From Yersinia hibernica (GTDB lineage Bacteria > Pseudomonadota > Gammaproteobacteria > Enterobacterales > Enterobacteriaceae), in contig NZ_CP032487.1 of the NCBI RefSeq assembly GCF_004124235.1, positions 4,464,001 through 4,528,000 on the forward strand: 64,000 bases of DNA. Direction: 5' to 3'. Shown here piece after piece: positions 41,875 to 50,860 of this stretch. The translations under genes were made by a program, and so were the position numbers. Each line of letters starts with the position of its first letter. Within the stretch, counting starts at the first letter, position 1. The notes under the pieces were generated by a model. The model saw nothing but the letters and a program-made list of their open reading frames with translations. It had not been told where the DNA came from and searched no databases.

Positions 41875-42672
41875 ATGATAAAATTAATAATTACTGATTT
41901 GGATGGGACTTTTCTCGATGAGAATGGGGATTATAATCGAGAATTATTTCAGGACGTCAAAAAAATCATGGCCCAAAAAGGAGTCCATTTTGCGATATGC
42001 ACGGGTAAACAATGCGAGCGTGTAGAAGAACTTTTCAACGATGATGCAGGACAGTTCTGGATTTTGGGTGATAGTGCTACCAGAATAAAATATAAAGGTG
42101 AATACATTTATCAGTCACTCATTAAGAATCAACTTGGATTGAAAATAATTTCTACTTTAGAAGCTATAAATAAAGAGCCCATCATCATTGCTTGTACATC
42201 AGAAGGGGCATTTATTAAGAGTTCTGTGTCTAACGATATGGAAAGAAAAATTAAAAAATCATATGCTAAAGTAACAAGAGTTGATGATTTTTCTCAAATA
42301 ACTTATGACTTTGTCAAAATATCTGTTTATGACGAAAAGGGGCGCTGCCCAGACTTTAAACCTCATCTACACGAGTTCTTCGATAAGGCCTATATCGTTG
42401 TTTCTGAAGATGCTTGGATTGATATTGCCGATGTCGGCGTCCATAAAGGGCATACAGTTGAAATACTGCAAAATTTATTGCATGTTAATAAAGATGAGAC
42501 CATGGTATTTGGCGATGGATTGAATGATATTGAATTGATGGAAAGATCTACATTCAGTTTTGCCATGCGTAATGCGTTCGAAGAAACTAAATCTGCTGCA
42601 AACTTCATCACAGGTAAAAATACCGAAGATGCCGTTATGTTAACTATCAAAAGAATATTGACACTTCAGTAA
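41875..42672 (+). CDS. Cof-type HAD-IIB sugar phosphatase
   Basis: Haloacid dehalogenase superfamily, subfamily IIB, 265 aa. Motif I is LIITDLDGTFLDENG with Asp8 and Asp10. Motif II is in FAICTGKQ, and the C-terminal motif III/IV is VFGDGLNDIELMERS. Such proteins usually dephosphorylate sugar phosphates or flavin/PLP precursors; the substrate here cannot be told. The gene is AT-rich compared with the iol genes before it and stands alone between two catabolic islands, with a weak ribosome-binding site. It could be a later insertion. Confidence 0.85.
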   Translation: MIKLIITDLDGTFLDENGDYNRELFQDVKKIMAQKGVHFAICTGKQCERVEELFNDDAGQFWILGDSATRIKYKGEYIYQSLIKNQLGLKIISTLEAINKEPIIIACTSEGAFIKSSVSNDMERKIKKSYAKVTRVDDFSQITYDFVKISVYDEKGRCPDFKPHLHEFFDKAYIVVSEDAWIDIADVGVHKGHTVEILQNLLHVNKDETMVFGDGLNDIELMERSTFSFAMRNAFEETKSAANFITGKNTEDAVMLTIKRILTLQ

Positions 42673-42898
42673 GATAATTAACTCGGCCAACCTACTGGTT
42701 TGATTAGAGAGTTCAAAAAGCAGCATATGCAGAGATTTATCTAAACTTATCAACTTAGATATCGACATACTCTGCCTTGCTGCTCATCTAAATAGCCCCA
42801 CCCCTAAGATAATAAGTAATATATATTATCTCCAGTATTAAGATATTTCGTAGTTACACAACAAAATCAATATGTGCATTCACTCATTCAGGCCACTA

Positions 42899-43489
42899 TC
42901 ACCAATCAATACCTTTTTGCGCCTTAATTCCACTATCGAACGCATGCTTAATTGGCCTTAACTCACTGACGGTATCTGCAATATCAATAATAGCACGATG
43001 ACAAGCTCGCCCAGTGATGATCACACTTTGATTATTAGGCCGATTTGTCAGTGCAGTAATGACCTCATCCAGTGCTAAATAGCCGTAAGTGACCATGTAA
43101 GTCAATTCATCCAGCACCACAAGCTCGTAACTGGGATCAGACAACATTCTGCAGCCCTGTTGCCACACCTCTTTTGCCGCCAAAGTATCTGCTATTTTAT
43201 CTTGTGTATCCCAGGTAAAACCCGTCGCCATAATATGAAACTCAACACCATTACATTCCAGCAGGTTGCGCTCACCATTTTCCCAAGCGCCTTTGATAAA
43301 CTGAAGTGCACCGACCCGCATACCATGGCCAACAGCTCGAGTGGCTGTGCCAAAAGCGGCTGTCGTTTTCCCTTTGCCATTGCCGGTAAATACCATAATG
43401 ATACCACCGGCTTGGGTTGCATCCGCAACACGGGCCGCAACGTGATCTTTAAGACGTTGCTGCCGCTGTTGATAGCGCTCTTCACTCAC
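42899..43489 (-). CDS. btuR: Cob(I)alamin adenosyltransferase BtuR/CobO
   Basis: Transfers the adenosyl group from ATP to cob(I)alamin or cobyrinic acid diamide, making coenzyme B12. It is 196 aa, matching E. coli BtuR (EutT and PduO belong to other families). The P-loop is GNGKGKTT at residues 36-43. ATRAVGHGMRVGALQFIKGAW and VVLDELTYMVTYGYL are conserved. It starts at GTG 43489 with AAGGA 7 nt upstream. It lies 21 bp after the class I fumarase and is probably in one operon with it. The likely purpose is to supply adenosylcobalamin to the glutamate mutase at 49012-52306. Confidence 0.96.
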   Translation of the reverse strand: MSEERYQQRQQRLKDHVAARVADATQAGGIIMVFTGNGKGKTTAAFGTATRAVGHGMRVGALQFIKGAWENGERNLLECNGVEFHIMATGFTWDTQDKIADTLAAKEVWQQGCRMLSDPSYELVVLDELTYMVTYGYLALDEVITALTNRPNNQSVIITGRACHRAIIDIADTVSELRPIKHAFDSGIKAQKGIDW

Positions 43490-43510
43490 AGTGATATCCT
43501 TGTATAGAAA

Positions 43511-45157
43511 CTACTGCGGGCAGCCAGCACACACTTTCATCTGAATCTGGTCAAAGAAAGAGTTACCTTTGTCATCCAACAGAATAAAAGCCGGGAAGTT
43601 TCTAACTTCCATTTTCCACACCGCTTCCATTCCTAATTCTGGATACTCAATACATTCCAGACTTTTGATGTATTCCTGTGCCAAAATTGCCGCAGAACCA
43701 CCAATACTACCCAAATAGAATCCGCGGTGTTTCTGACAGGCTTCAGTAACTTGATGGCTACGATTGCCTTTTGCCAACATAACCAAGCTGCCACCATGAG
43801 CTTGAAAAAGGTCCACATATGGATCCATACGCCCACCGGTTGTTGGCCCCATCGAACCTGAAACAAATTCATCTGGCTTTTTCGCCGGCCCGGCATAATA
43901 GACCGGGTGATCTTTCATGTACTGCGGTAATTCCTCCCCCTGCTCTAGCCTATCTTTTAATTTGGCATGCACAATATCGCGCGCCACAATAAGCGGGCCA
44001 TTAAGTGATACTCGGGTAGATACCGGATAACGGGAAAGTTGTTGACGGATTTCATCCATCGACTGATTTAGATCGATATTAACTACCGTCCCTTCATTAT
44101 TCACACGCAAATGCTTAGGAATATAACGTTCAGGATGGCGCTCCAATTTTTCGAGCCAGATTCCCTCGTGGTTAATTTTAGCTTTGATATTACGGTCAGA
44201 AGAACATGAAATAGCCATGCCTATCGGGCAAGAACCACCGTGGCGCGGTAAGCGAATAACGCGTACATCGTGAGCAAAATACTTGCCACCGAACTGAGCA
44301 CCTAAGCCAAACTCACGTGATGCCAGCAGTAACTCTTGTTCGAGTGCTATATCACGAAACGCCTGACCGTATTCGTTACCTTCAGTTGGCAGATTGTCAT
44401 AATATTTGGTTGAAGCCAGCTTTGCAGTCTTCAGTGTTAATTCTGCGGAAGTTCCCCCCACCACAAACGCAATATGATAAGGAGGGCAAGCAGCAGTCCC
44501 TAGCCCTTTCATTTTTTCGATTAAAAAAGCTGTGAGTTTTTTCGGTTCCAGCACTGCCTTTGTTTCCTGATATAACGCAGCTTTATTTGCAGAACCACCG
44601 CCTTTATTCACAAATAGAAAGGTATATTGCGCCCCGGGGGTAGCAAAAATATCAATTTGACCGGGGAGATTAGTTCCGGTATTCACTTCGGTATACATAT
44701 CTAGCGCCGCATTTTGCGAATGGCGCAGATTATCGTGGCGGAAGGTGTTATAGATGCCGCGCGATAAAGCTTGTGCATCATCACTATCAGTCCAAACTCG
44801 CTGGCCTTTTTTTGCCACAATAGTAGATGTGCCGGTATCCTGACAATTAGGTAGGATCCCTTTGGCTGAAATTTCCGCATTCCGCAATAACTGTAGCGCC
44901 ACATATTTATCATTTTCACTTGCCTGGGGATCATGCAAAATAGCAGCAACTTGCTGTTGATGAGCAGGGCGCAGAAAAAATGAAGCATCATGAAAAGCTT
45001 GTTGAGACAATAATGTCAGGGCTTCAGGCTCAACTTTTAATATGTCTTCACCTTCAATTTTAATAGTAGAAACATACTTATCTGTTAATAAGTAATACTC
45101 TGTTTCATCCTCAGAAAGAGGAAATATATCTTGATAAAAAAAGTCATTTTTATACAT
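43511..45157 (-). CDS. Class I fumarate hydratase, possible mesaconase (FumA/FumB/FumD type)
   Basis: Iron-sulfur class I fumarase. From the ATG at 45157 it is 548 aa, the same as E. coli FumA and FumB. The cluster cysteines fall at Cys105 (NCQDTGT), Cys224 (AACPPYH) and Cys318 (AISCSSDR), the known positions. Class I fumarases also hydrate mesaconate to (S)-citramalate, and E. coli O157:H7 FumD is a specialised mesaconase linked to a methylaspartate cluster. Here the gene sits with btuR and near mal, whose product forms mesaconate, so mesaconase is the likely role. The longer GTG start at 45166 is less favoured. It may also serve as an ordinary fumarase. Confidence 0.93.
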   Translation of the reverse strand: MYKNDFFYQDIFPLSEDETEYYLLTDKYVSTIKIEGEDILKVEPEALTLLSQQAFHDASFFLRPAHQQQVAAILHDPQASENDKYVALQLLRNAEISAKGILPNCQDTGTSTIVAKKGQRVWTDSDDAQALSRGIYNTFRHDNLRHSQNAALDMYTEVNTGTNLPGQIDIFATPGAQYTFLFVNKGGGSANKAALYQETKAVLEPKKLTAFLIEKMKGLGTAACPPYHIAFVVGGTSAELTLKTAKLASTKYYDNLPTEGNEYGQAFRDIALEQELLLASREFGLGAQFGGKYFAHDVRVIRLPRHGGSCPIGMAISCSSDRNIKAKINHEGIWLEKLERHPERYIPKHLRVNNEGTVVNIDLNQSMDEIRQQLSRYPVSTRVSLNGPLIVARDIVHAKLKDRLEQGEELPQYMKDHPVYYAGPAKKPDEFVSGSMGPTTGGRMDPYVDLFQAHGGSLVMLAKGNRSHQVTEACQKHRGFYLGSIGGSAAILAQEYIKSLECIEYPELGMEAVWKMEVRNFPAFILLDDKGNSFFDQIQMKVCAGCPQ

Positions 45158-45385
45158 TATTTTCACTCAATTACATTGGGAAAGTTTTGGTAAAAAATAA
45201 TTAGAACACCCGCTGCGTTACCCAACTATTATTGATGAGACAAAATAAAAAGCAATTGTTCTATCTGCAATACATAATGCGTATTAGTTAATAACCGTCT
45301 AATAATATTTAATTTCATCCCTGCTCGTTATTTTCTTAACGGGCATTTATCGGTAATCACTTTACGGGCGAGTACATTATAAAAC

Positions 45386-46306
45386 TTAGTCAACCCAGGT
45401 TCTTTTCAACTCTTCTTCTTTCGATTTTTCATGAATCCAGCGACTGAATTTTTGCAAACTCCGCAGCCCTCTTTTCCCATCCTTATAAGTCAGAACGAAA
45501 TGGTTTCCAGTGCTCATTGGTAGATCACAAGGAATGACCATATCACCATTTTCTAAGTCTTTATGAATAGCAAAACGAGGTAATAAAGCGACCCCAAGAT
45601 TAGAACGAACAGCAGAAATCAGCATTGATAAGAGATCAAAGCGAGGCCCCATCCTAACTTTTGGGCTATTAACACCTGACAATGCAAACCAGTCATACCA
45701 AGCATCCAAACGTGTTGATTGATGAAGTAATGTAAATTCCTCCATCAATTGTTCTGCGCGCATCACCTTTTTGTCGTCGCGCCACAGCATACGGCTGCAA
45801 ACAGGCACCAATTCCTCTTCAAATAGATGCTCATTTTCGGCCCAAGGGCTACTAAAATCTTCCCGCATAATTGCTGCGTCATATTTCAAGTTCAAAAAAT
45901 CAGCTGCCGTAGTGAGCGCAGTTAAATTGAGCACAATTTCCGGATGATTTTCATGGAAACTACTGAGATTAGGAATAAGCCAATGTGTACTAAATGTAGG
46001 TGTTACCGCTAATTCCAGAACCTGTTGTGTCGACTGGTAAGACATAATACTTTGCGTATCTTTTTCCAGTTGTTCTAGGGTATCTCTGACCAAACCAAGG
46101 TAATAACGCCCGGCGTCATTGAGAAAAATCCGCTTACGGACATGGTGGAATAATGACACGTTGAGAAATTCTTCCAGGGCTGTGATCTGCCGGAAAACGG
46201 CACTTTGTGTTAATGCTAATTTCTCCGCAGCTCTCGTATAGCTTTCATATTGAGCCACTGCTTCAAATGTCACTAATAAGTCTGTTTTTGGAATTTTGTA
46301 CCGCAT
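45386..46306 (-). CDS. LysR-family transcriptional regulator
   Basis: LysR-type regulator of 306 aa. The N-terminal helix-turn-helix (about residues 8-66) contains TFEAVAQYESYTRAAEKLALTQ-type sequence and SAVFRQITALEEFLNVSLF. The C-terminal substrate-binding domain includes RFDLLSMLISAVRSNLGVALLPRF. It most resembles GcvA/AmpR-like members. It is transcribed toward the fumarase-btuR operon and divergent from cobA-pduX. The position suggests it controls the glutamate-degradation and B12-supply genes. The inducer is unknown. Confidence 0.9.
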   Translation of the reverse strand: MRYKIPKTDLLVTFEAVAQYESYTRAAEKLALTQSAVFRQITALEEFLNVSLFHHVRKRIFLNDAGRYYLGLVRDTLEQLEKDTQSIMSYQSTQQVLELAVTPTFSTHWLIPNLSSFHENHPEIVLNLTALTTAADFLNLKYDAAIMREDFSSPWAENEHLFEEELVPVCSRMLWRDDKKVMRAEQLMEEFTLLHQSTRLDAWYDWFALSGVNSPKVRMGPRFDLLSMLISAVRSNLGVALLPRFAIHKDLENGDMVIPCDLPMSTGNHFVLTYKDGKRGLRSLQKFSRWIHEKSKEEELKRTWVD

Positions 46307-46747
46307 TGTAACTCACCCATTATTCCATAAAATAATTAACTAAATTACCGACTTTACCGGGATAGTTATATTAGAAATTAACATCGTGTTTTATTGGTTT
46401 TTTAACATACACAGTTTTATTTATATGGACATAGATCTCCGTCGTTTTTGTGATAGTCTTCATAATTATAAATAATAAATTTAATATTAAAGTTAAAAAC
46501 AAAAATAAATAATAAAAACATAACTAATGACAATGAAATAATAAATTTCAAAGAAAAATTAAACATCATATATTCTGAAGAGTTCATTCCGTAAAATGAT
46601 TAAATAATGGGAGCGGGGTCAAGTATCGCATGCATCTATTGATGGATAATGGCGCTGAGTTTTTAAGTTATTCGCTATTTATTTAATATATTTTAGGTAA
46701 TTAACGTTAAGAAATCATATGCCGTATCGGCTATAAAGGTTGTTCTA
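46307..46747. repeat. LysR-cobA intergenic region with an 18-bp direct repeat
   Basis: ATTCCATAAAATAATTAA (46322-46339) and ATTCCGTAAAATGATTAA (46586-46603) match at 16 of 18 positions. One copy sits just before the LysR start and the other 145 bp before cobA. A looser copy, GGTAAAAAATAATTAG, lies before the fumarase at about 45189-45204. They may be binding sites for the LysR protein. The rest of this 441-bp gap is very AT-rich; I see no cobalamin riboswitch. Confidence 0.5.
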
Positions 46748-47530
46748 ATGAAAATAGGGAAAGTATTGTTAGTTGGCGCGGGGCCAGGGGATGCATCATT
46801 AATCACTGTAAAAGGATTACTTGCCATTCGTGAGGCTCAAGTTATTGTTCATGACCGCTTAGTCAGTTTAGAGTTAATTTCTCAAGCGCAACCACATTGC
46901 CAGATTATTAACGTCGGAAAAAATGCTAACCACCATCCGGTTCCTCAGGAACAGATTAATAAAATCTTAATTGGCCATGCTTTAGCGGGCAAGAATGTCG
47001 TGCGCCTCAAAGGCGGTGATCCTTATGTATTTGGTCGCGGCGGCGAGGAAGCAGAAGCTCTTTCGCACGACCAAATTCCCTTTGAAGTTATTCCCGGCAT
47101 CAGTTCTTCTATTGGCGGGCTGGCCTATGCAGGTATCCCCGTAACCCATCGTAATTATGCTTCCAGCTTTCATGTGGTCACCGGACACATGTCTCAGGGC
47201 AATGAGCCACAAAATTGGAACATACTGGCACAATTAGACGGCACATTGATTGTGCTGATGGGCATGACCCGGCAAGAAGAGATTTGCCAATTATTAATCC
47301 AGGGCGGAAAGTCGCCAGATACCCCCGCAGCCGCAGTGATGTATGCCAGCCATCAACAGCAGAAAGTCGCCAAAGGAACACTTAGCACGCTAAAAGATGC
47401 AATCGCCCGTCAAAAGCTGCATGCGCCAGCATTGCTAGTGATTGGCAGTGTCGTCAACCTGAGTGATGTTTTGGCCTTTACTGCTCACCAGTGCGATCTC
47501 AATCATAAGTCACTGATGCCGATAATATAA
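46748..47530 (+). CDS. cobA: Uroporphyrinogen-III C-methyltransferase CobA (SUMT)
   Basis: S-adenosylmethionine-dependent methylation of uroporphyrinogen III at C2 and C7 to precorrin-2, the entry to B12 and siroheme. It is 260 aa, the methyltransferase domain alone without the CysG dehydrogenase/chelatase half. Signatures are VLLVGAGPGDASLITVKG near the N-terminus, VRLKGGDPYVFGRGGEEAEA and GISSSIGGLAYAGIPVTHR. AAAGG precedes ATG. It forms a two-gene unit with pduX (42 bp apart). Naming note: Salmonella CobA is the adenosyltransferase, a different enzyme. Confidence 0.94.
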   Translation: MKIGKVLLVGAGPGDASLITVKGLLAIREAQVIVHDRLVSLELISQAQPHCQIINVGKNANHHPVPQEQINKILIGHALAGKNVVRLKGGDPYVFGRGGEEAEALSHDQIPFEVIPGISSSIGGLAYAGIPVTHRNYASSFHVVTGHMSQGNEPQNWNILAQLDGTLIVLMGMTRQEEICQLLIQGGKSPDTPAAAVMYASHQQQKVAKGTLSTLKDAIARQKLHAPALLVIGSVVNLSDVLAFTAHQCDLNHKSLMPII

Positions 47531-47572
47531 TGTGCAATTAGCAAAAAGATTTTGCCGAGAGAGACTCGTTAT

Positions 47573-48433
47573 ATGGCTGAAGCGTGCTGCCCCGCCTCTT
47601 GTGGTGAATTGCTGCAAGGATGGATCCTTGGTGGGGAAAAACTGATCTCTTGCCCAATAAATTGGTATAGCAGAGTCTCAGTGATGCCCGGAAAACCGGG
47701 GCAAAATGAGCGGCCGCGAATGCGTCAAATGCTGAAGCAAGTCTTAGCGCACTTCGCTGAATCTCCATTGCTGGCTGAGGGAATCTGTATTGAGTTCGAA
47801 TCGACAATTCCGGTCGCGAAAGGTCTAGCCAGCAGCACCGCAGATATTGCTGCAACGGCTATTGCAACCGCTCGATTGCTCGGCCAATCACTGGATGACG
47901 AGGCGCTGGCACGATTATGTGTTGCACTCGAGCCTACCGACAGCACCATATTTAAAGATCTCACCCTATTTGATCATCAGACGGCGCAAACCCGGCAGCC
48001 ATTCTCTTGGTTGCCTGACATCGACATTGTATTGCTTGAAAGCCCGCAAACGCTGTTAACAGCAGAATTTCATCAAAGAAATCGCCATTCATTTCTGTTG
48101 AAACAGGCCCCTAACTTGGCAAAGGCGATGCAACAGTTTGAGCTGGCGCATGAGCGGCGCTGCTGCTATCGGCTTGGAGAGGCCACCACATTGAGTGCCA
48201 TCGCCAGTGAAGCAACGCTACCTAAACCACAATTTCATCAATTGTTAGATATCGTCGAACACAGTGGTATTTATGGTTTGAATGTGGCTCACAGTGGTAG
48301 CGTTATTGGGTTGCTATTTAACCCTCAACAACATGATCTGGACTGCCTGCTGCATACTTTGCATCACAGGTCATTAATACAATATTACCCACAGATACAT
48401 TTAGTCAAAATGGTGGCAGGTGGAGTACGTTAA
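47573..48433 (+). CDS. pduX: L-threonine kinase PduX (B12 side-chain synthesis)
   Basis: GHMP-family kinase making L-threonine-O-3-phosphate, the precursor of the aminopropanol linker of cobalamin. It is about 286 aa, close to Salmonella PduX. ACCPASCGELLQGWILGGEK at the N-terminus, the ATP loop IPVAKGLASSTADIAATA, and LYGLNVAHSGSVIGL-like IYGLNVAHSGSVIGLL are shared. A TTG at 47552 could extend it by seven residues; ATG 47573 is preferred. In Salmonella it belongs to the propanediol operon. Here there is no pdu gene, so the setting is B12 supply for glutamate mutase. Confidence 0.93.
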   Translation: MAEACCPASCGELLQGWILGGEKLISCPINWYSRVSVMPGKPGQNERPRMRQMLKQVLAHFAESPLLAEGICIEFESTIPVAKGLASSTADIAATAIATARLLGQSLDDEALARLCVALEPTDSTIFKDLTLFDHQTAQTRQPFSWLPDIDIVLLESPQTLLTAEFHQRNRHSFLLKQAPNLAKAMQQFELAHERRCCYRLGEATTLSAIASEATLPKPQFHQLLDIVEHSGIYGLNVAHSGSVIGLLFNPQQHDLDCLLHTLHHRSLIQYYPQIHLVKMVAGGVR

Positions 48434-49011
48434 TAAATGATTTTCCATCTCTATTATAACAGGCAATTAATGCTATCCGGCATGCTTGCAGACATATTTT
48501 AAGATGCTTCAAGTCTCAAAAAAAATTAATTTTTACTGTGGAAATTTTATGTCTTTTTGTAAAACTGAAATTTATAACTGTAAATTAATACAATCAATTT
48601 TAAAATATGACACTCATCACAATACTATCATAAAAAATAACAACACCTAGATCACAGTTTTCATTTAAATATCTATTTAAGTTGCAAAATATTTATATTT
48701 AATTATTAACAAAAAATACACAATAAAAATCAATACATTGATTTTACTTAAAATAAATTAAATAAAAAATTTTAAAGTCCATTTTTTCAAGATGTTCTGA
48801 TAATAAATCAATTGTATTTGACTTATCGGAGAAGCACATTAAAAGCCAATGAAACCCTAATGAGACACCATCAGCTCTCATAAATAATGAGAATGAATTT
48901 TTGTCATTAAAAATAAAATAATTTAATTTCTCGTGGACAGTTCAATGCTCAGCTTAACTTTCCACTCACCCAATAAAATATATGGAATGTAATCTACATA
49001 GAGGGCAAAAC
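48434..49011. promoter_or_regulatory. glmS upstream region with LysR-box-like dyad
   Basis: A very AT-rich 578-bp leader before glmS. TCTCAT-AAATA-ATGAGA (48876-48892) is a perfect 6-bp inverted repeat that fits the LysR T-N11-A pattern, 120 bp before the glmS ATG. It could bind the nearby LysR protein. No ORF or known riboswitch is visible. Confidence 0.45.
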
Positions 49012-49458
49012 ATGCAAAACCCAACAATTGTTATTGGCGTCATTGGTGCTGATTGCCATGCTGTTGGTAATAAAGTGCTCGACCGAGTATTTACAGTGCA
49101 CAATTTCAACGTAATTAATCTCGGGGTCATGGTGAGCCAAGATGAATATATTGATGCCGCCATTGAAACCGGCGCTCAGGCCATTGTCGTTTCGTCTATT
49201 TATGGGCACGGTGAGGTAGATTGCATCGGGATGCGTGAAAACTGCATTGAACGCGGAATAGGTGAAATTTTGCTCTATGTCGGCGGGAATTTGGTGATTG
49301 GTAAGCATGATTTTTCTGAGATTGAGGCAAAGTTCAAAGGAATGGGCTTCAACCGTGTTTTTTCACCAGATACAGATTTGGAATTAGTCTGCTCTTTGAT
49401 GAAACGCGATATTAGCCATGTTCTGCAAGCAGAGGAAGCAGTTGAGGGCATGCAATGA
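49012..49458 (+). CDS. glmS: Glutamate mutase sigma subunit GlmS (MutS), B12-binding
   Basis: Small subunit of coenzyme-B12-dependent glutamate mutase, which rearranges L-glutamate to (2S,3S)-3-methylaspartate. It is 148 aa from the ATG at 49012. The cobalamin-binding motif D-x-H-x-x-G is Asp14, His16 and Gly19 in GADCHAVGNKVLDRVF, the same numbering as in Clostridium. His16 coordinates cobalt. IVVSSIYGHGEVDC and LLYVGGNLVIGKHDF follow. GAGG lies 7 nt before ATG. Its stop overlaps the glmL start by 4 bp. It shares only the symbol with glucosamine-6-phosphate synthase. Confidence 0.97.
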   Translation: MQNPTIVIGVIGADCHAVGNKVLDRVFTVHNFNVINLGVMVSQDEYIDAAIETGAQAIVVSSIYGHGEVDCIGMRENCIERGIGEILLYVGGNLVIGKHDFSEIEAKFKGMGFNRVFSPDTDLELVCSLMKRDISHVLQAEEAVEGMQ

Positions 49459-50846
49459 TCAGCGTTTCTATCGATATCGGCTCCACCTGGACCAAAGGGG
49501 CGGTGTTCGAGGTAGGAGATGACTCCCATATTGGAGTGAGAAATTATGCATTATCACCAACTACACCACACCATTTAGCGGAAGGGTTCTTTTCAGTATT
49601 GAATAAGATTCTGAATGTTAGTGATGCCCGGCCCATGTTGGCTTCAGGAGAGATTAATATTGATTACTCTTCTTCCGCGAAAGGAGGGCTGGCCGTCGCC
49701 GCCATTGGATTGGTGCCCAATATTACACTGGAGTCAGCTAAAGTCACCGCGCATTCTGCCGGGGCTAAAGTGTCACAGCACTTTGCCTATAATCTGAATA
49801 AGTCCGATGTTCGAGCTTTAGAAGCCTCACCGCCTGATATTCTGCTCTTTACCGGCGGCACTGATGGTGGTGATTATGGCCACGGCTTGTTAAATGCCAA
49901 ATTGTTAGCACAATCAAACCTTGAGTGCGCCATTATTTATGCAGGAAATCGTGACCTGCAAGATGATGTGCAGGAGATCCTCGGTGATAAAGATTTAACC
50001 ATCGTCGATAACGTGTTGCCCAATCTTGATAGCCCCAGCCCTTATAGTGCGCGTAAAGCTATTTGTGACATTTTCCTGCATAAAATTGTTAAGGGAAAAG
50101 GTTTAGACGCCATTGTCGAGCAGACCGGGGAAGAACCTCTGCCCACCCCGTATTCGGTCTTTGAACTAGTACAACACATTCGTCATCACGTGCCTGATTG
50201 GGACACCTTTATGTTGATCGATATGGGAGGCGCAACCACTGATATCTATTCCTCTTATAACAATCACTTACTGCCTGACACTGTCATGCACGGAATCCCT
50301 GAGCCACTGATAAAGCGCACTGTTGAGGGTGATCTGGGGATGCGCATTTCGGCGATAAATGCAGGCGAAACCGGCACGATGATGATTGAGCATTATTTTG
50401 CCCATCAACAACCCAAAATTGATGCTTTTCATCACTATCTCCAACACATCACCGCACATCCCGACTATTTACCACAACGTGATGAAGAAATGGTCTTCGA
50501 CCAATTACTCGCCGGAATTTGTATCGGATATGCCTCAGAGCGGCATGCGGGAACCAAAACGCAGGTCTGCACCTGTGCGGGCAATATTGACCTACAAATT
50601 GGGCGCGATTTAACACAGGTGAAAAAAGTCATTGGTACCGGAGGATGGCTCTCCAGAGCAGATTCATTCGATATTCATAACTGGCTGAAATATCGCAATT
50701 TAGATGATAAAAACAGGCAAGTGCTGCTCCCCGACCAGTTTGAGTATTACAGAGATACCCACGGTTTGCTTCCCCTACTCGCTAATGTCGCCCGCCGCTT
50801 CCCTAAAGCCGCCGCCCAGACTGGCGTTCGAATTTTGCACAAATAA
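49455..50846 (+). CDS. glmL: Glutamate mutase reactivation protein GlmL (MutL)
   Basis: ASKHA-fold ATPase of the MutL/GlmL family, 463 aa, thought to exchange damaged cobalamin in glutamate mutase. The phosphate-1 motif is VSIDIGSTWTKGAVF at the N-terminus. LLFTGGTDGGDYGHGLLNAK and MLIDMGGATTDIYSS (phosphate-2) are intact. The start overlaps glmS (ATGA) and GAGGG lies 7 nt upstream, so translation is coupled. It sits between the two mutase subunit genes, as in clostridia. It is not the DNA mismatch-repair MutL. Confidence 0.95.
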   Translation: MISVSIDIGSTWTKGAVFEVGDDSHIGVRNYALSPTTPHHLAEGFFSVLNKILNVSDARPMLASGEINIDYSSSAKGGLAVAAIGLVPNITLESAKVTAHSAGAKVSQHFAYNLNKSDVRALEASPPDILLFTGGTDGGDYGHGLLNAKLLAQSNLECAIIYAGNRDLQDDVQEILGDKDLTIVDNVLPNLDSPSPYSARKAICDIFLHKIVKGKGLDAIVEQTGEEPLPTPYSVFELVQHIRHHVPDWDTFMLIDMGGATTDIYSSYNNHLLPDTVMHGIPEPLIKRTVEGDLGMRISAINAGETGTMMIEHYFAHQQPKIDAFHHYLQHITAHPDYLPQRDEEMVFDQLLAGICIGYASERHAGTKTQVCTCAGNIDLQIGRDLTQVKKVIGTGGWLSRADSFDIHNWLKYRNLDDKNRQVLLPDQFEYYRDTHGLLPLLANVARRFPKAAAQTGVRILHK

Positions 50847-50860
50847 AAATTGGAGTCATG

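Noticed and set aside
46307..49011. Cobalamin riboswitch before cobA or glmS
   Set aside because: I looked for the B12 box and conserved core in both leaders and did not find them.
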